Shown: positions 18,106-27,240 of the stretch, in pieces | Numbering within the stretch: position 1 is the first letter of the stretch | How the letters are laid out: every line of letters begins with the position of its first letter | Assembly (NCBI RefSeq): GCF_018403745.1 | Contig: NZ_BOVP01000009.1 | Span: 1 to 62,451 of the forward strand | Direction of reading: 5' to 3' | Source: Lactococcus formosensis | GTDB lineage: Bacteria > Bacillota > Bacilli > Lactobacillales > Streptococcaceae | DNA: 62,451 bases | Notes under the pieces: generated by a model | Seen by the model: only the letters and a program-made list of their open reading frames with translations | Databases searched by the model: none | What the model was told of the DNA's origin: nothing | Position numbers and translations under genes: made by a program

Positions 18106-20493
18106 TTATTTGTTTTTTGCATCGGTATTGACCAAGTCAAACAGTAGAGTGCCTTCATTAATTGGATTATTGAAAGGCACTTTTGTATCCCCTGCAATTA
18201 CAAGACCTGAACCTTTTTCATCTTTTTTCAAATACTGATAAAGTTCTTTCGTTAACTCAAACCTGTCAACAATAGTCTTAAAGGCTCTACCACTTTGACG
18301 TAAGATGACGAAGAACTCTGAGTTAAAGAACATTGACTCTCCTTCTTCTGTATCTAAAATCAAGTTGATATTTTGTGAGATACCAGTTACTGTTGCCCCA
18401 TATTTACGCAAACGAGCCCACATATCCGCAAACTTCTCACGAAGAATAGGAGGCGATGTTCTTGCGACAACAGTTTGCAATTCATCACCGTATACCCAGA
18501 TTTTAACTCCACGCTTTTTGGCATCAATAACTCGGTTTTGAATTTGGTCGATTACGGCCATAAAACCAAACTTTTTCATTTTGTTTTTAAGTTGGCTTAC
18601 ATCGTAAATGACCATACGGTTATTCAAGTTAACATTCGTTTTATGAGCAAAAATATCGTAACTTCCTGTGACATATTTTGCTAGTGTAGAATGTAGTGAT
18701 TGGCTATCCATAAGCCGTATTGGATCAATATCTGTTGTAGCTTGGTAACACTCAACTGTATCCCCTAGGACATTGTACCAATCTGTAAGTGTAGGTTTCT
18801 CCACTCTCTCAAACGTTTCTACAGTAACCTCGTCCACAATCGTTTCTTGAATTTCTGTAAGACCATCACGCAATAAATTTGAAAACATTGCGGTAAGGAA
18901 GTCAGATTTCAATGCAACTGGGTCGTCTTCATCAACCAAGGCATCCTTATGCTCAGGGAGTTCCACAATATTAATATTGGTCTTAGATTTAGGAGATATT
19001 TTGACAACTTGTGCGCCTAATTTTTCTCCTAAGCCAACATACTCACCTTCAGGGTCAATAATGATGAACTCATCATAGGCATTTTCTAAATAATCTGAAG
19101 CAATGATGAACTTACTTGTCACAGATTTACCAGACCCAGATTTACCAACAATCCAACCATTAGTATTTTGAAGTGTTCGCCCACGGCGATCGATGGAAAT
19201 GATGTTCTTAGACAACAGGTTGATACCAAAGTATTTCCCAGTGGGGTGTTGTAGCTCTACAGATGTCCAAGGAATATTAATCGCAATATTTGGTGTAATC
19301 AATCCACGTGTAAATCCTTTAATCGGCTCTAAGTAATTTACACCAAGTGGAAGAGTAGAAATATACCCTTGTTCTTGAAGATATGTTAGAGGTTCAAAAA
19401 CCACACTATGCTTTTCTTGAACATCAATCACTTTGTTCCAGGCATCAATAAGTTCATCTTCAGTTTTTGCATGAATATGTAAGATAAGACTTGCATCATA
19501 GATTTTAGAACTTGTACGCTTCATATAATCTTCTTGCTCTGAAAGGTCATCCCATGCTTCAGATAAACCAGGAGAGACCATATTCTGAGAATATCCTTCT
19601 GCAGAAGCTCGCTTTTGTTGTGGCAACAATGCTGTACCCACCGCAGTTTTTTGATTGTAGATACGTTTTCTACTATCCGCAAAGGTATTTGGCGAAGCAT
19701 GAATAGTAAATGTTCCCTCTAGTCCTGCTTCACAGACATCCTTGAGAAATTCATCCGATAATTCATAAGGAAATTCACGAATAAAGAAGGTTTTTCCTAC
19801 TCGTCCATCGATAAGAGATGAGGACTTTTTGAAAATCATACTTTGTGGGGAAATCCAATTTTTTACATCTTCGCTCTTACCAGGGAAAGATTTTAACTCT
19901 TTAGCATCTGGTCTGAGATGATTATTCAAAAGATTAAAGCGCTCAAGAGCGCTTAGCTCACGTAATGAAACATCTATTTTACCAAGTTCAGTAGACATAG
20001 TAGCCTGTGCTGTATCAAGTTTTAATATACCTCTTGCACGGTCTGTATTCTTTGTCGCAATAGTAATATAACGAGAAAGTGCATAGTTGTTCTTCCCATC
20101 ATCATATTTTTCTTCGATCAGACTATTTATATCTTCACGAATTTCATCTCCTACAGCTCCAACTAAAGGGTATTTATTTTTGGATAAAAACTTTTCTTTA
20201 CTTACTTTTTCAAAATCCATGGACAGTTGAAAATGTTCTGTTTTAGATAGGGCATTGATTGCATCAAAGTAGCTTGTGAACATATTTAGCTTTTCATCAT
20301 GAGAAGCTGTAATATAGTTAGCACTTCCTAAATCATAAGTTTTAGAATATAAGTCATTTCCAAAACTCATGACTCCATTTTTTTCGAGAACATCAAAACC
20401 TAAGGATTTTTGAGTAGATAAAATTTTATTTTTCTTCTTTTGCTTTTTTAAATCTGAATTTTTTTGTTTTTTGTTTTTTAACTTTGACGACAT
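18106..20493 (-). CDS. virB4: VirB4-family ATPase of the conjugative T4SS
   Basis: A cytoplasmic/peripheral ATPase that energises assembly and transfer. The 795-residue protein has a VirB4 N-terminal domain, Walker A GWIVGKSGSGKSVTSKF at about residue 450, Walker B-like IWVYGDELQ and a C-terminal motif TGISQNINLIL. The ATG at 20493 is preferred because GAGGAAG lies just upstream; a GTG four codons earlier is in frame. Its first 68 nt overlap the end of the PrgI-like gene, so expression is probably coupled. Confidence 0.93.
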   Translation of the reverse strand: MSSKLKNKKQKNSDLKKQKKKNKILSTQKSLGFDVLEKNGVMSFGNDLYSKTYDLGSANYITASHDEKLNMFTSYFDAINALSKTEHFQLSMDFEKVSKEKFLSKNKYPLVGAVGDEIREDINSLIEEKYDDGKNNYALSRYITIATKNTDRARGILKLDTAQATMSTELGKIDVSLRELSALERFNLLNNHLRPDAKELKSFPGKSEDVKNWISPQSMIFKKSSSLIDGRVGKTFFIREFPYELSDEFLKDVCEAGLEGTFTIHASPNTFADSRKRIYNQKTAVGTALLPQQKRASAEGYSQNMVSPGLSEAWDDLSEQEDYMKRTSSKIYDASLILHIHAKTEDELIDAWNKVIDVQEKHSVVFEPLTYLQEQGYISTLPLGVNYLEPIKGFTRGLITPNIAINIPWTSVELQHPTGKYFGINLLSKNIISIDRRGRTLQNTNGWIVGKSGSGKSVTSKFIIASDYLENAYDEFIIIDPEGEYVGLGEKLGAQVVKISPKSKTNINIVELPEHKDALVDEDDPVALKSDFLTAMFSNLLRDGLTEIQETIVDEVTVETFERVEKPTLTDWYNVLGDTVECYQATTDIDPIRLMDSQSLHSTLAKYVTGSYDIFAHKTNVNLNNRMVIYDVSQLKNKMKKFGFMAVIDQIQNRVIDAKKRGVKIWVYGDELQTVVARTSPPILREKFADMWARLRKYGATVTGISQNINLILDTEEGESMFFNSEFFVILRQSGRAFKTIVDRFELTKELYQYLKKDEKGSGLVIAGDTKVPFNNPINEGTLLFDLVNTDAKNK

Positions 20494-20782
20494 CTTCTTC
20501 CTCACTTTCTAATACAAATTTTCTTTTATTTTCTGACACAGAGTAGCGCATAGCTAAATAAAAGAATCGCCACATTGGAATCCCTTTAATTTCTCCAAAT
20601 GTAAAAAAGCCAACGAGAAATACGCCGACTATTGTAAAAGTTTGAAGCGGTAAAAATGGAATATTCAACTCCATTAGACCATAAGCAGAAGCACCTACAA
20701 TCCCACCAATACCTATAAGAGCAATGATAAGTTTTGTTGTTTTTCCTGTTTTTGAACCGTCTTTATAAATTCTTGTTTCCAT
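20426..20782 (-). CDS. PrgI-family T4SS inner-membrane protein
   Basis: A 118-residue protein with two membrane segments (about 18-38 and 44-64) and the pattern GEIKGIPMWRFFYLAMRYSVSENKRKF after them, as in PrgI proteins (VirB3 position). A strongly basic tail follows (KVKKQKTKKFRFKKAKEEK). It precedes and overlaps virB4, the standard VirB3/VirB4 order. An AGGAG site sits 6 nt before the ATG. Confidence 0.85.
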   Translation of the reverse strand: METRIYKDGSKTGKTTKLIIALIGIGGIVGASAYGLMELNIPFLPLQTFTIVGVFLVGFFTFGEIKGIPMWRFFYLAMRYSVSENKRKFVLESEEEDVVKVKKQKTKKFRFKKAKEEK

Positions 20783-20783
20783 A

Positions 20784-21620
20784 CTATACTCCTACACCAA
20801 ATAATTTTTTAGATATACTCAATGTTTGCCAAATAACAACAATATAAGCAATGGCATAAACAAGGCTACCAAATGCACCACCCCAAGCACTTAAACCGCT
20901 TATTGATGATAATGAGCCACTTATATCAATCGTTGGTCTTGCAAAGAAACTAAAGAGTTTCATAACCGCTAAAATTACTATAGTTTGGAAAGCATAAGCA
21001 AAGCCAGTTTTTATATAGCTAATCCCAATGTTTTCATACTCTTTAGAAGCGATACTTGCCATAGGAATTGGCGAAAGAAAAGCTAGAAGATAGAGTTGGA
21101 AAAAGCGAATATAGATGATGATATAGACAGAAGCAATTGCAATGAGTTGTGCAACCAAGCAAAATACATACATTATCAATCCTGTGACAGCCTTCGAAAG
21201 AAGTGCTCCTGGATTGGTAAGCATACCAAATATTTCGCCTAAGAAAGAGAGAGGGTCTTTTGGAAACTCGATTTTAGGGATCAAGCTGTTCATGATACTC
21301 TCATTTACCGTTCCCCCATGTTGATTGAAAAGATTTACCCCTCCTGTTGAGATTTGTAAGATAAAGACAAATATCATCACACCCATTGAAGCAAGTGCCA
21401 TTGAAACTAGCCACCTTACAAAACTAAAGGTAACATCCTTTAAAACTATAGGTTCTCCTGCCTGTGACTTTGGCACAACTGTATTTATGACATTCATCAT
21501 AAAAAAGAAAAGCCCTATATAAAAGGCAATTGGAAGCATAACTTTAGTTGAAGTAGTAAATATCCAATTAAAGGCTTCAGGATTATAGTCAGTTAAATTT
21601 TGTGAAAAGCTAGAGAACAT
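20784..21620 (-). CDS. VirB6/TrbL-like polytopic channel protein (PrgH position)
   Basis: A 278-residue very hydrophobic protein with about six membrane segments. Glycine/serine-rich loops (SGSLSSISGLSAWGGAFGSL) lie near the C-terminus, and the region FLSPIPMASIASKEYENIGISY is typical of VirB6/TrbL proteins. It stops 1 nt before the PrgI-like gene and starts behind AAAGGAGGG. It would form part of the inner-membrane channel. Confidence 0.82.
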   Translation of the reverse strand: MFSSFSQNLTDYNPEAFNWIFTTSTKVMLPIAFYIGLFFFMMNVINTVVPKSQAGEPIVLKDVTFSFVRWLVSMALASMGVMIFVFILQISTGGVNLFNQHGGTVNESIMNSLIPKIEFPKDPLSFLGEIFGMLTNPGALLSKAVTGLIMYVFCLVAQLIAIASVYIIIYIRFFQLYLLAFLSPIPMASIASKEYENIGISYIKTGFAYAFQTIVILAVMKLFSFFARPTIDISGSLSSISGLSAWGGAFGSLVYAIAYIVVIWQTLSISKKLFGVGV

Positions 21621-21645
21621 ATATCCCTCCTTTCTCTATTTCACT

Positions 21646-21924
21646 TTACGCTCCAGGGGGAGTAGTGATCGCAGCCGCAATACCAAAACCAATACCGACA
21701 AGAATTAAACCACCGACAAGCATAAAGATTGGCGAACGACGAGCTGCAGGACCATCATCCCAGCTGAAGAAGAGCATCGCAAGCCCAATTAAGGCAAGAA
21801 TGACACCTGCTGTACCAAAGCCCCATTTGACATTATCTTGGGTTGCTTTTACGGCACTTGCAGCAGTTGGTGCTGAAGCGAGCATTGTTACTTTTGTAGT
21901 TGCAGTTGTAATTAAGTTGTTCAT
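21646..21924 (-). CDS. Small two-TM protein in VirB2/pilin-like position
   Basis: A 92-residue protein with a threonine/alanine-rich N-terminus that could be a cleavable signal (TMLASAPTAASAVKA) and two hydrophobic helices separated by a short polar loop (FSWDDGPAARRSP). This is the size and topology of VirB2-like major T4SS subunits, and it sits between the coupling protein and the VirB6-like gene. No sequence signature proves a pilin, so the function is inferred. Confidence 0.7.
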   Translation of the reverse strand: MNNLITTATTKVTMLASAPTAASAVKATQDNVKWGFGTAGVILALIGLAMLFFSWDDGPAARRSPIFMLVGGLILVGIGFGIAAAITTPPGA

Positions 21925-21945
21925 TTTATTTCTCCATTTTCTTTT

Positions 21946-23745
21946 TTAGTTACTAATTTCAGTAACGACTAACATTTCATTTTCAGGATTTTGGGCAACA
22001 CTGGCCTCAATTTCCTCTAGTTCCGTTGAATATCTTTGATATTCATACCAGTTTTCAGTTCCTGGCTTGTCACCCCATTCTTTAGCACGTGGGTGTTTAC
22101 GTGCATTATATTTTTTAACTTTAACGACTGGCATACCAGATATTTTTACTAAAGCATTAAGTCTTCTTAACTGTTCAACTTCATCTTTCATATATACCTT
22201 TCGACCAGTACCATCTGTATTTTTAGAGCCACTTTGTGAACCCCCAAATGATTGTCCCTCACTTGTTTTCCCAATTGTTTGGTCACCTGAACGTTCACTA
22301 AAAGTTTCACTCGTTAATTTAGTTGTAGAACCGCTAAGGTAAATAAGAGATTCACAAGCACCAAGAATTTCCTCCCAAGTATCTTTGTAAATACGCTTCA
22401 GTTGGTCGAAATTTTGTGCAGTAAATTCAAAGCCTACTCCACGGCCACGGAAGATTGCAATAGCTTTTAAGATATTAGGTATTTTTCCAATACTTGGAAA
22501 TTCTTCCATTATCATCCGAACTGGAAGTGGTAGTCGTCCTCCGTGTTCATAATCAGCGACATCTTCTAAAATTTGGAAAGAAAGCATAAAGAAAAGACTC
22601 GCTAAGAAATTATATGTGCCATTCAAATCAGAAAGGACAATAAATATAGCTGTCTTTTTTAATCCCACTTTATCCAACTCCATCGTATCTCTGCTTGTAA
22701 GACTTTTTACACTCTTCAAGTTAAACATTCTAAAACGTGCAGAGGGCATAGAAATTACAGAAGCACGAGTATCACCTTTATAGTTTTTAAAGAGTTGGAA
22801 AGTCAATACAGCAGGGTTATCTGAACCATAGTATTCTTCGAAATCATCAAACATAATTTCTACCGGACTTTTTACATCTTCATCTTCTGTGTCAAGGTAA
22901 CGTACTAGCTCTGCAATATCCGCTAAACAAGGCATTTCTCCTGAACCTGGTTTCCCATTGTAGCCTTTGTAACAGTAATACAAATATGAGAACAAAGCGG
23001 ACAAGAGAAGCTTTTCTGAATTATCCCAGAATGGTTCTCCTTGTTTTTCTAGCTCCCCATTTGATGCATTAATGATTACTTCAATGACATCTTCCAACAT
23101 CTCTTCCGTATGAATATACGCAAATGGATTAAATTGATCAGTATTTTGCAGTGTTTTTAAATCTAGCACTTTCACATCATAACCATTATCCTCAAGCATC
23201 TTAGCCGTTGTATTTCTAAGTTCCCCTTTAGGGTCTGTAATAATGTATGAAGCATTCATTTGAGCAATATTAGGGATATTGTAACTCGATGATTTCCAAG
23301 AACCTGGACCTCCTACTAGGAATACATTTTTATTCCTCTGAAGCTCTACATCTTTATAGTTGTTATAAATGCTAAGTAAAGCATCTTGTCCTAAGATAAT
23401 ATTTTTGTTGAAATCTTTGTCTGCAAATGGCTTAATATCTTCTAGTGTTCCTTCTTTTGAAGAACCAAATTCTTCTCCTCGACGATAGGTTCGTGTATCT
23501 TTCGAAGCAATAAGCAACAAGATAAAACCAAGAAAGATTGCTGAAGCAATTAAAGGAGCTATATCCAAACTAATTGAAAATGGGTTAGCCTTTAATGTTG
23601 GCAAGAAATTCTCTTTAAAGTTTGGAAGTCTATCATCGTAAAGTTGACCAGGTGTTTTAGAAAAAATATCAACTGCTCGATTAAGAAGATAAGCAACAAA
23701 TAGAGCAATAAGGGTCAGGGGCAAATATTTCCTTAATTTTTTCAT
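21946..23745 (-). CDS. VirD4/TraG-family type IV coupling protein (PcfC-like)
   Basis: A 599-residue ATPase that would deliver the relaxase-DNA complex to the channel. It has two N-terminal membrane segments (about 7-27 and 58-80) and the nucleotide-binding motif VGGPGSWKSSSYN at about residue 147, where tryptophan replaces the usual last glycine of Walker A. The TraG motif YIITDPKGELRNTT follows, with Walker B MIMEEFPSIGK around 415 and TAQNFDQLKRIY downstream. It overlaps the preceding gene by 4 nt. The C-terminal ~100 residues are polar. Confidence 0.92.
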   Translation of the reverse strand: MKKLRKYLPLTLIALFVAYLLNRAVDIFSKTPGQLYDDRLPNFKENFLPTLKANPFSISLDIAPLIASAIFLGFILLLIASKDTRTYRRGEEFGSSKEGTLEDIKPFADKDFNKNIILGQDALLSIYNNYKDVELQRNKNVFLVGGPGSWKSSSYNIPNIAQMNASYIITDPKGELRNTTAKMLEDNGYDVKVLDLKTLQNTDQFNPFAYIHTEEMLEDVIEVIINASNGELEKQGEPFWDNSEKLLLSALFSYLYYCYKGYNGKPGSGEMPCLADIAELVRYLDTEDEDVKSPVEIMFDDFEEYYGSDNPAVLTFQLFKNYKGDTRASVISMPSARFRMFNLKSVKSLTSRDTMELDKVGLKKTAIFIVLSDLNGTYNFLASLFFMLSFQILEDVADYEHGGRLPLPVRMIMEEFPSIGKIPNILKAIAIFRGRGVGFEFTAQNFDQLKRIYKDTWEEILGACESLIYLSGSTTKLTSETFSERSGDQTIGKTSEGQSFGGSQSGSKNTDGTGRKVYMKDEVEQLRRLNALVKISGMPVVKVKKYNARKHPRAKEWGDKPGTENWYEYQRYSTELEEIEASVAQNPENEMLVVTEISN

Positions 23746-24674
23746 CGTCCTCTCCCTCGCACAATATCCTTGGTCGTCTCTTTGGCTTTATTTTTAGTTT
23801 TCTCCATTGCTTTTTCTTTTGCCATTTTTTGATGTTGAGCTTTGGCTTTTTCAAAACGCTCTTTTAAGAGGGGAACATTTTGTTTTACTCGATCAGGATT
23901 TTTTTCAAGTGCAAAAAAAGCTTCTTTGATTGAAGCCTTTTGTTGTTCTAAATTATCCTTTTTAAGCAATAAAGCTATTTTCGTCATACCATTTTCTTCA
24001 TAAAACGTAGCTTTAAGGTCATATTCGCTCAAAAACTCCTTAAGTTTAATGATACTTACTTCTTTATCTAATGCCAATCCCATATCCATTTTTTCTCGTG
24101 GGATATTATCAAAGCCTTCCATCTCAAGTCGATGTTCGGTTGTACCTTGATAAATAGTCGTATCACGATAAAAAGTGTCAGGGTCAACATCATCTGTTGG
24201 AGAAAATCCTAATTGCTTTTGATTGTAAGCTGCTTGACGGACTTGCTCTTTAGGACTTTTCTTCAAGATTTCTTCTAAAGATTTTTCAATCACAGCCTTA
24301 ACACGTGGAGTATCTTTGGTAAAGTAAACAATTTCCTTACCACCATCTAAAGAAGACGTTCGAATGCAATATTGAAGCTTTTCATTATTTAGATAGTCCT
24401 TCAACTTACTAATATCAATATTTTCATCTAAAGCATGATAGTCAATACTACGGCCAGACTCTAGCATAAAGTCGTAACTTTTCTCTCCTGGTCTTTTGAA
24501 CTCTTCTTGAAATTCTTTTCGTGCCTTCTCATCTTCTTCACGACTTTTAAGTTGTTCTTCTCGACTTTTATTCTCAACATAGTTATGATAAAAACGTAAA
24601 GCTTCCCTCACACCTCTAATAGTGTTTCTACCTAGTTCTTTTTGGCTTCGCCAAACTTCAGTTTGTTCATCCAC
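23742..24674 (-). CDS. PcfB-position accessory protein (possible DUF3801)
   Basis: A soluble, charged protein encoded directly upstream of the coupling protein and overlapping it by 4 nt. This is the place of PcfB, which in pCF10-type plasmids helps dock the relaxosome. There are two similar-looking halves: IDISKLKDYLNNEKLQYCI with IVYFTKDTPRVKAVIEKSLEEI, and VSIIKLKEFLSEYDLKATF with IALLLKKDNLEQQKASIKEAF, suggesting an internal duplication. The C-terminus is basic (KNKAKETTKDIVRGRGR). I favour the GTG at 24674 behind AAAGGA; an ATG at 24713 lacks a ribosome-binding site. Confidence 0.68.
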   Translation of the reverse strand: MDEQTEVWRSQKELGRNTIRGVREALRFYHNYVENKSREEQLKSREEDEKARKEFQEEFKRPGEKSYDFMLESGRSIDYHALDENIDISKLKDYLNNEKLQYCIRTSSLDGGKEIVYFTKDTPRVKAVIEKSLEEILKKSPKEQVRQAAYNQKQLGFSPTDDVDPDTFYRDTTIYQGTTEHRLEMEGFDNIPREKMDMGLALDKEVSIIKLKEFLSEYDLKATFYEENGMTKIALLLKKDNLEQQKASIKEAFFALEKNPDRVKQNVPLLKERFEKAKAQHQKMAKEKAMEKTKNKAKETTKDIVRGRGR

Positions 24675-24725
24675 TAAATTCCTTTCTATCCTACCCTCCC
24701 ACCCACTGCTCATGCAGTATTTATA

Positions 24726-25631
24726 CTATCCTTGTTGCTTAAAGCGACCAATTACAGCACTAAGAATTTTGTAAATTGTAAATGATCCAATCAAAAATAC
24801 AAGAACTCCAAATATAATCATCCGATAAGTTTGATAGTCTTTAATAGATTTTTGACTCTTCCTTGCTTCGTCCTCATTGTATGGAACACGTACCCCTGTG
24901 ACAAGTAAGCGGTGCGTATTGACCATGTAAGGGGTACAAGTGACTAAAGTGACCTGATCAAGATTATCTTCTATCGTTAAATCATCAATATTATCTGGCA
25001 ATACTTTTTTAAAACTTTTGATACGGTAAGCTAATTTTTTACCTGAGACATTGATATAGAACATATCGCCTTTTTGAAGTTTCTCCAAATCAGTAAATAT
25101 CTTCTTATCAGGTAAGCCACTGTGTCCTGTAAGTACGGCGTGTGTTCCTTTTCCTCCAATAGGAAAGGACGTCCCCTGAAGGAGTGTCACTCCCTTATCC
25201 AATAGCATCGTGTTGGTTGTATCAAATACAGGTTGACTCACCTTTATCTTTGGAATAAAAACCGCCCCAATCATATGATCCTTAAAGTATTTTTGCCCAG
25301 GGTCTTGTATATCTTTCGTTGCTTCATCAAAAGGGTCTTTCACAAGACCCATGCCAGGGATATTGGTTAACTTATTGTTCTCAATAAGTTTTTTATTATC
25401 CTCTTGCATTTTCTTTAAGCGTTCTTCTTTTTGGTGCTTATTCAACTCAGAATAATCTTTTTGGTACTTTTCAATAGTCAACTGGTCATGAATATCATTT
25501 ACAGCATCCGCTAAAAACGGATAGGAAAAGGTGATTAAACCAGACAAAAAGAGAACCAACATGATACCCTTAAAAAGTAAGTTGCCCTTATTATTTTTAG
25601 GCTTTTTATTTTGCTTTTTTTGTTTCTTCAT
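24726..25631 (-). CDS. srtC: Class C (pilin-polymerising) sortase
   Basis: A 301-residue transpeptidase that would join LPXTG pilins and anchor the neighbouring adhesin. It has a basic N-terminus, membrane segment about 20-42, lid motif VKDPFDEA typical of class C enzymes, catalytic His in VLTGHSGLP (about 170), Cys in TLVTCTPY (about 229), Arg in THRLLVTGVRV, and a C-terminal membrane segment. It lies directly downstream of the pilin gene. Its place inside the transfer operon suggests a conjugation-specific surface structure. Confidence 0.92.
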   Translation of the reverse strand: MKKQKKQNKKPKNNKGNLLFKGIMLVLFLSGLITFSYPFLADAVNDIHDQLTIEKYQKDYSELNKHQKEERLKKMQEDNKKLIENNKLTNIPGMGLVKDPFDEATKDIQDPGQKYFKDHMIGAVFIPKIKVSQPVFDTTNTMLLDKGVTLLQGTSFPIGGKGTHAVLTGHSGLPDKKIFTDLEKLQKGDMFYINVSGKKLAYRIKSFKKVLPDNIDDLTIEDNLDQVTLVTCTPYMVNTHRLLVTGVRVPYNEDEARKSQKSIKDYQTYRMIIFGVLVFLIGSFTIYKILSAVIGRFKQQG

Positions 25632-25702
25632 TCAAACTTCCTATTTTTACTGTAAATATGCGTAGAAACAAAAATAAGACCAGAATGACCGAGCCTTATT
25701 TT

Positions 25703-27202
25703 TTATGCTTTTTTACTATGCTTTTTGAACAAGACTGCAGCCACAGCCATAAGTCCAAGTCCAATAATCAAGAAGACCCCTGAACCTTTACTACCTGTTG
25801 AAGGAAGAAGGCCTTTTGGCGTATTTTTAACATCTAAAGTTGAAGTCCCATATTTACCATGTTCAACTGTGAATGTGATTGTACCGTCTTTCAATAGCAC
25901 ATAGTGAGAAGAGGGTGCTTTCACTTCGTTTAAAACATAATCGCCATTGACTAATCCAATAACCTTCATAGAGCCTTTGTCGTCCGAAATCATGCGACTT
26001 GCGGCATCTTTACTGTCTACCCAAGCTTCAAAGACGTATTCGCCTTTGGAGTTCTTTTGAGAAGCAAATTGTGCAAAATGTTGTTGTGTTTTATCTGAGA
26101 TGACAAATTCTGCACCAGCAAGTGTTTTTCCAGTTTGAGCATCTTTTTTAATGAATTTATAGCCACCTGTACCTACTGGCATTGGAGGAGTAATTTCTTG
26201 TTCCGGTGCATCGTTGATTTGAACACTGGCTTTATTGTTTTGAAGTTCATCAGGATTTACTTCTGCAGTCAATTGCATATCGTAATTGAGAACCAATGCT
26301 TGACCGGCTAAAGCTTTTACTTTATCGCTTGTCAACTTCAAGTCGACTGTGAAGCCACCATTTGCATAAGCAATCGTATAATCATCGCCCTCTTTGAGGT
26401 TTCCTACTTTGACTGTTTTGCCTTTAAGAGCTAAACCACTAGACGGTTTGTCATGAATTTTGAAGCTTGTGACCGCACTAGCATCCCCAATATTTGCAGG
26501 AATATTAACGGTCAACTTGTAATTTAAAATATCACCAGTGGTAACATTCGCAAAAGTTTGATCGCCTACTTTTACTTGGTCAAATGAACCCACATTCGTA
26601 AATTCTTTTTTATCTGTAGCTGTTTCATTTTTAGGATAAAGTTGAATATCTGTGTTGAGTTCATCTGTAAATTCTTGTTTGTCATCCATTTTATAAATAG
26701 GCATGGCCAAAACAATTGGCGCTGATTTCTTAGTAATCGTCACATCATTGGGTGTTTTTGTTTCTAAGAACAAGTAAACATTGTAACGATTTGAAGTATT
26801 CTTAATTCCTAAATTATTAAAGTGAGCTTGACCTTGACCACTTGTGACTTGGGAATTAATGACTTTTGCATAAGATGGAACACTTGTGGTTGCATCGGCT
26901 TGAATAGCTTCAGAGGCCGTCTTAGCATCGCTTCCTTTAGATAACTCATAGTATTTGTCCGTCACATCATAAACGGTAAATTCAGCGCCATTCAGTGGCT
27001 CTCCACCAAAGTCGGTCATTTCTTCCCCTGTGTTTTGCTTCATAGGAGGTGTTTGATCCGTCCAGACACGTTTATTAATGGTCACATTTGCCGTTTTATC
27101 GCTGATATTATCGGCCGCAAACACGCCTTTAATGGGTGTTGCTAAAACAGATAATCCAAGCATAGCCGCAACCATGAGTTGCTTTGTCCTATTTTTTTTC
27201 AT
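25703..27202 (-). CDS. LPXTG pilin-type surface protein with isopeptide domains
   Basis: A 499-residue secreted protein with a signal peptide (about 1-29, cleaved after VFAA). Residues 30-200 form an SpaA/Cna-like domain (LNGAEFTVYDV), followed by a fimbrial isopeptide domain and a further Cna-like domain starting YKFIKKDAQTGKTLAGAEFV. The sorting signal LPSTG is near residue 467, then a membrane segment and KKHSKKA tail. With the adjacent sortase C it would form or cap a fibre. A typical pilin YPKN-like lysine motif may be LYPKNETA near residue 188. Confidence 0.88.
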   Translation of the reverse strand: MKKNRTKQLMVAAMLGLSVLATPIKGVFAADNISDKTANVTINKRVWTDQTPPMKQNTGEEMTDFGGEPLNGAEFTVYDVTDKYYELSKGSDAKTASEAIQADATTSVPSYAKVINSQVTSGQGQAHFNNLGIKNTSNRYNVYLFLETKTPNDVTITKKSAPIVLAMPIYKMDDKQEFTDELNTDIQLYPKNETATDKKEFTNVGSFDQVKVGDQTFANVTTGDILNYKLTVNIPANIGDASAVTSFKIHDKPSSGLALKGKTVKVGNLKEGDDYTIAYANGGFTVDLKLTSDKVKALAGQALVLNYDMQLTAEVNPDELQNNKASVQINDAPEQEITPPMPVGTGGYKFIKKDAQTGKTLAGAEFVISDKTQQHFAQFASQKNSKGEYVFEAWVDSKDAASRMISDDKGSMKVIGLVNGDYVLNEVKAPSSHYVLLKDGTITFTVEHGKYGTSTLDVKNTPKGLLPSTGSKGSGVFLIIGLGLMAVAAVLFKKHSKKA

Positions 27203-27240
27203 TTTTTCTTATCTTCCTCAATCTTTCATCGTCACAATTT

